Below are positions 4,871 to 6,204 of a stretch of DNA of 6,204 bases, piece by piece. The position numbers were made by a program, and so were the translations under genes. The notes beneath the pieces are model-generated. The model was not told the DNA's origin, made no database searches, and worked only from the letters and a program-made list of their open reading frames with translations. The stretch comes from Deltaproteobacteria bacterium RIFCSPHIGHO2_02_FULL_40_11 (GTDB lineage: Bacteria; Bdellovibrionota; JACOXK01; 2-02-FULL-40-11): positions 3,806-10,009 of the forward strand of contig MGRI01000110.1 in NCBI GenBank assembly GCA_001798105.1, read 5' to 3'. Each line of letters begins with the position of its first letter. Within the stretch, counting starts at the first letter, position 1.

Positions 4871-5968
4871 ATGAATTCTTTTCAAAATATCACAGACCAA
4901 AGCCTGTTACAGTCTTTAGAAAAGGCGATCTTGAATGAAAAAAAGATGCTGGCAGAAGTAATTCGCCACCTTGCAGAAGTGTATCAAAGACGGTTGTACG
5001 CCAAAGAAGGCTATTCTTCTTTATTTGCCTACCTTCAACAAAAATACCATTATTCTGAAAGTGCAGCCTATCGAAGAATTCAAGCTGCAAAATTAAGTTC
5101 AAAATTTCCAGAAATTCTTTCGATGCTCGAAACGGGTAAAATTAATTTAATCAATTTGTGTCTCATTCAGCCATATTTAACCTTAGACAACGCCAAAGCC
5201 TTGTTGGCAGAAATTACACATAAAACAAAAAGAGAGGTGGAAGACACTGTGTCTGTTCATTTTTTAGATTCTTCTTTGGAAAGAAAACCGCAGGATAAAA
5301 TTCGAAGACTTCCTTTAAAGAAGGTACTTTTTGAAAAAACTGCACAAATTTATACCTCCACCGGTGGAGGTATAAAAATAGGCAAAAATGAGAATCCATT
5401 AGAAGTTGCTCAGAAAGAGAGCCAGACATCTTTAAAAATGTCTGGCTCTCTTTCTGACACAGAAATTTCTACGTCCCATGCCATCCAAAATCAGCCCTCA
5501 TCTTCAGCTCCCAGAAAAGTAAAAATTGAATTTGTAGCCGATGAAAACGTGGCAAATTTAATTGAAAGAGCCAAAGAAGTTTTAAGGCGAAAATATCCGA
5601 ACGGTAGATTAGAAGATTTGGTTCGAGAAGCTTTTGAGCTTTTACTTGAGAAAAAAGATCCCCTTAAAAAAGCGCAAAGAAAAAATAAAGCACAAGCTGA
5701 AAAAGTTGATTCGAAAAAACAAGATACGCCGCGGATCTCTTCTGCCACTAAAATCAAAACCAGATATATTCCAACCCCCATCAAGCAAGCTGTTTGGAAA
5801 AGAGACAAAGGACAATGTTCTTTTTGCCAGGAAAAAGCTTATCTTGAAATCGACCATATTCACCCGTGGGCATTGGGCGGGAAAACAGAAATAAACAACC
5901 TGCGACTGCTTTGTTCCACACATAATAAGCTTAGAGCCCAGGAAACATTTTCCAGGGTGCCCTTTTAA
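4871..5968 (+). CDS. HNH endonuclease with an N-terminal DUF222/13E12-like helical region
   Basis: Predicted zinc-supported HNH nuclease of 365 residues; the cellular target is unknown. The N-terminal helical region (about 8-130), with RRLYAKEGYSSLFAYL (40-55), a Tyr-Arg-Arg-Ile helix at 67-70 and KTKREVE (118-124), matches the style of a multi-copy proteobacterial HNH family. Residues 131-214 are a low-complexity, Ser/Thr-rich linker. Residues 215-262 form a small helical domain (VKIEFVADENVANLIERAKE at 217-236), and 263-290 is a Lys-rich stretch likely to contact nucleic acid. The HNH domain (about 299-358) has Cys316-x2-Cys319 and Cys348-x2-His351 as probable zinc ligands, with DHIHP (Asp328, His329), Asn343 and His351-Asn352 forming the H-N-H core, so catalysis looks intact. 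Two long inverted repeats lie inside the linker codons. It probably has its own promoter. Possible roles are genome defence, mobile-DNA cutting or a selfish element; none is shown by context. Confidence 0.88.
   Translation: MNSFQNITDQSLLQSLEKAILNEKKMLAEVIRHLAEVYQRRLYAKEGYSSLFAYLQQKYHYSESAAYRRIQAAKLSSKFPEILSMLETGKINLINLCLIQPYLTLDNAKALLAEITHKTKREVEDTVSVHFLDSSLERKPQDKIRRLPLKKVLFEKTAQIYTSTGGGIKIGKNENPLEVAQKESQTSLKMSGSLSDTEISTSHAIQNQPSSSAPRKVKIEFVADENVANLIERAKEVLRRKYPNGRLEDLVREAFELLLEKKDPLKKAQRKNKAQAEKVDSKKQDTPRISSATKIKTRYIPTPIKQAVWKRDKGQCSFCQEKAYLEIDHIHPWALGGKTEINNLRLLCSTHNKLRAQETFSRVPF
5349..5376. repeat. 28-bp perfect palindrome inside the HNH reading frame
   Basis: TTTATACCTCCACC (5349-5362) is followed directly by its exact reverse complement GGTGGAGGTATAAA (5363-5376), with no loop and no mismatch. 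It lies in codons 160-169 (IYTSTGGGIK), in the variable linker, and keeps the frame open. As DNA it could be a symmetric protein-binding or cleavage site; as RNA it would form a strong hairpin in mid-gene. Confidence 0.95.
5410..5457. repeat. Inverted repeat with 20-bp perfect arms inside the HNH reading frame
   Basis: The left arm is 5410-5429 (TCAGAAAGAGAGCCAGACAT) and the right arm is 5438-5457, its exact reverse complement, around an 8-base loop CTTTAAAA. It covers codons 181-195 (QKESQTSLKMSGSLS), 33 bases after the first palindrome. The arms differ from the first palindrome in sequence. The stem is longer than most intrinsic terminators, but no T-run follows it. Confidence 0.95.
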
Positions 5969-6087
5969 AACGATACCCGAGCAAACTGCCGTAAATTGTC
6001 ACTGTGTTTAAAAAATAGGGCATTTTTAATCCTGCACTTTTTGCCTAACCCCTTGAATTTAAGCCTAAAAATACAGATTAGACATTT
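5969..6087. other. Intergenic region upstream of the sigma-54 promoter
   Basis: No gene or clear terminator for the HNH gene is visible. GCCTAA occurs at 6043-6048 and 6063-6068, 20 bases apart, and again at 6119-6124; the first two are placed where an activator could bind upstream of the sigma-54 promoter. A degraded look-alike of the promoter (GGCATT at 6019-6024, TGCACTTT at 6033-6040) has the wrong spacing for sigma-54. Confidence 0.35.
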
Positions 6088-6103
6088 TGGCATTCTCTTT
6101 GCA
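6088..6103 (+). promoter_or_regulatory. Sigma-54 (RpoN) -24/-12 promoter
   Basis: TGGCATTCTCTTTGCA matches the consensus TGGCACGNNNNTTGCA at every key base: TGGCA at 6088-6092, TTGCA at 6099-6103, and the correct GG-to-GC spacing. The only differences are the C and G at consensus positions 6-7. Transcription would start near 6114 and run rightward out of the window. Sigma-54 promoters need an AAA+ enhancer-binding activator, and in proteobacteria they often drive pili, flagella or nitrogen genes; which of these applies is not visible. An ATG at 6201, with a loosely spaced AGGA at 6184-6187, may start the target gene. Confidence 0.75.
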
Positions 6104-6135
6104 CTTTATCTTAGATTGGCCTAAGAACGCGCACA

Positions 6136-6166
6136 TGGGGACCGATCTCTTCGAGATCCGTCCCCA
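6136..6166 (+). other. Strong hairpin in the leader of the sigma-54 transcript
   Basis: TGGGGAC (6136-6142) pairs with GTCCCCA (6160-6166), and GATCTC (6144-6149) pairs with GAGATC (6153-6158), around a TTC loop and one C-C mismatch. This gives 13 base pairs starting about 22 bases after the expected transcription start. No T-run follows, so it is not a typical terminator. It may stabilise the 5' end of a highly expressed mRNA or bind a regulator; both are inference. Confidence 0.7.
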
Positions 6167-6204
6167 ATAGGAACGAACGATTTAGGATAGTTAGCAATAA
6201 ATGG

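Noticed and set aside
5349..5457. The two HNH palindromes as a CRISPR array or intrinsic terminators
   Set aside because: The two units differ in sequence and there are no repeated spacers; neither is followed by a T-run and the reading frame continues through both.
4890..5923. Open frames in other frames over the HNH gene
   Set aside because: All overlap the clearly coding HNH frame and contain no recognisable domain.

Overview
The window looks like chromosomal DNA of a Gram-negative bacterium. It is AT-leaning, with good Shine-Dalgarno sites and an apparent sigma-54 promoter. The HNH-nuclease type and the double-length ThyX-like protein suggest a deltaproteobacterial-grade lineage (Bdellovibrionota or a related uncultured group). 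That placement is inference from protein style and not a database match.

Layout. Bases 1-954 (minus) hold the first 318 codons of murJ, the lipid II flippase; the gene runs off the left edge. A 69-base divergent spacer separates it from ychF (1024-2118, plus), a complete OLA1/YchF-type P-loop NTPase. A perfect hairpin (2133-2152) follows ychF. It can act as a terminator, but it also carries the ends of a dispersed palindromic repeat. Next is a 524-residue protein with two ThyX-like halves (2181-3755, plus), whose signature motif is divided between the halves. It converges, with only a few bases between stop codons, on a minus-strand gene for an unrecognised exported protein (3760-4440).

The 4441-4870 stretch is accessory in character. 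It holds a tandem 11-bp repeat near the start of the exported-protein gene, a possible 62-codon gene remnant on the minus strand, an extended -10 promoter, and a second copy of the GTCATTCCCGC-ended repeat, inverted relative to the first. That copy ends at the ribosome binding site of an HNH endonuclease gene (4871-5968, plus). The HNH gene has two long perfect inverted repeats inside its reading frame (28 bp with no loop, and 20-bp arms around an 8-base loop). Both lie in the linker between its N-terminal domain and its central and HNH domains.

The right end (5969-6204) has no gene. It holds a near-consensus sigma-54 promoter (6088-6103) and a strong leader hairpin (6136-6166), pointing at a gene that starts at or beyond 6201.

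How they relate. The left half is housekeeping (cell wall, translation-associated NTPase, nucleotide or flavin chemistry), and no shared pathway is evident. The right half is accessory. The best candidates for something undescribed are the palindromes inside the HNH frame together with the repeat-derived leader, and the split-motif tandem ThyX protein.
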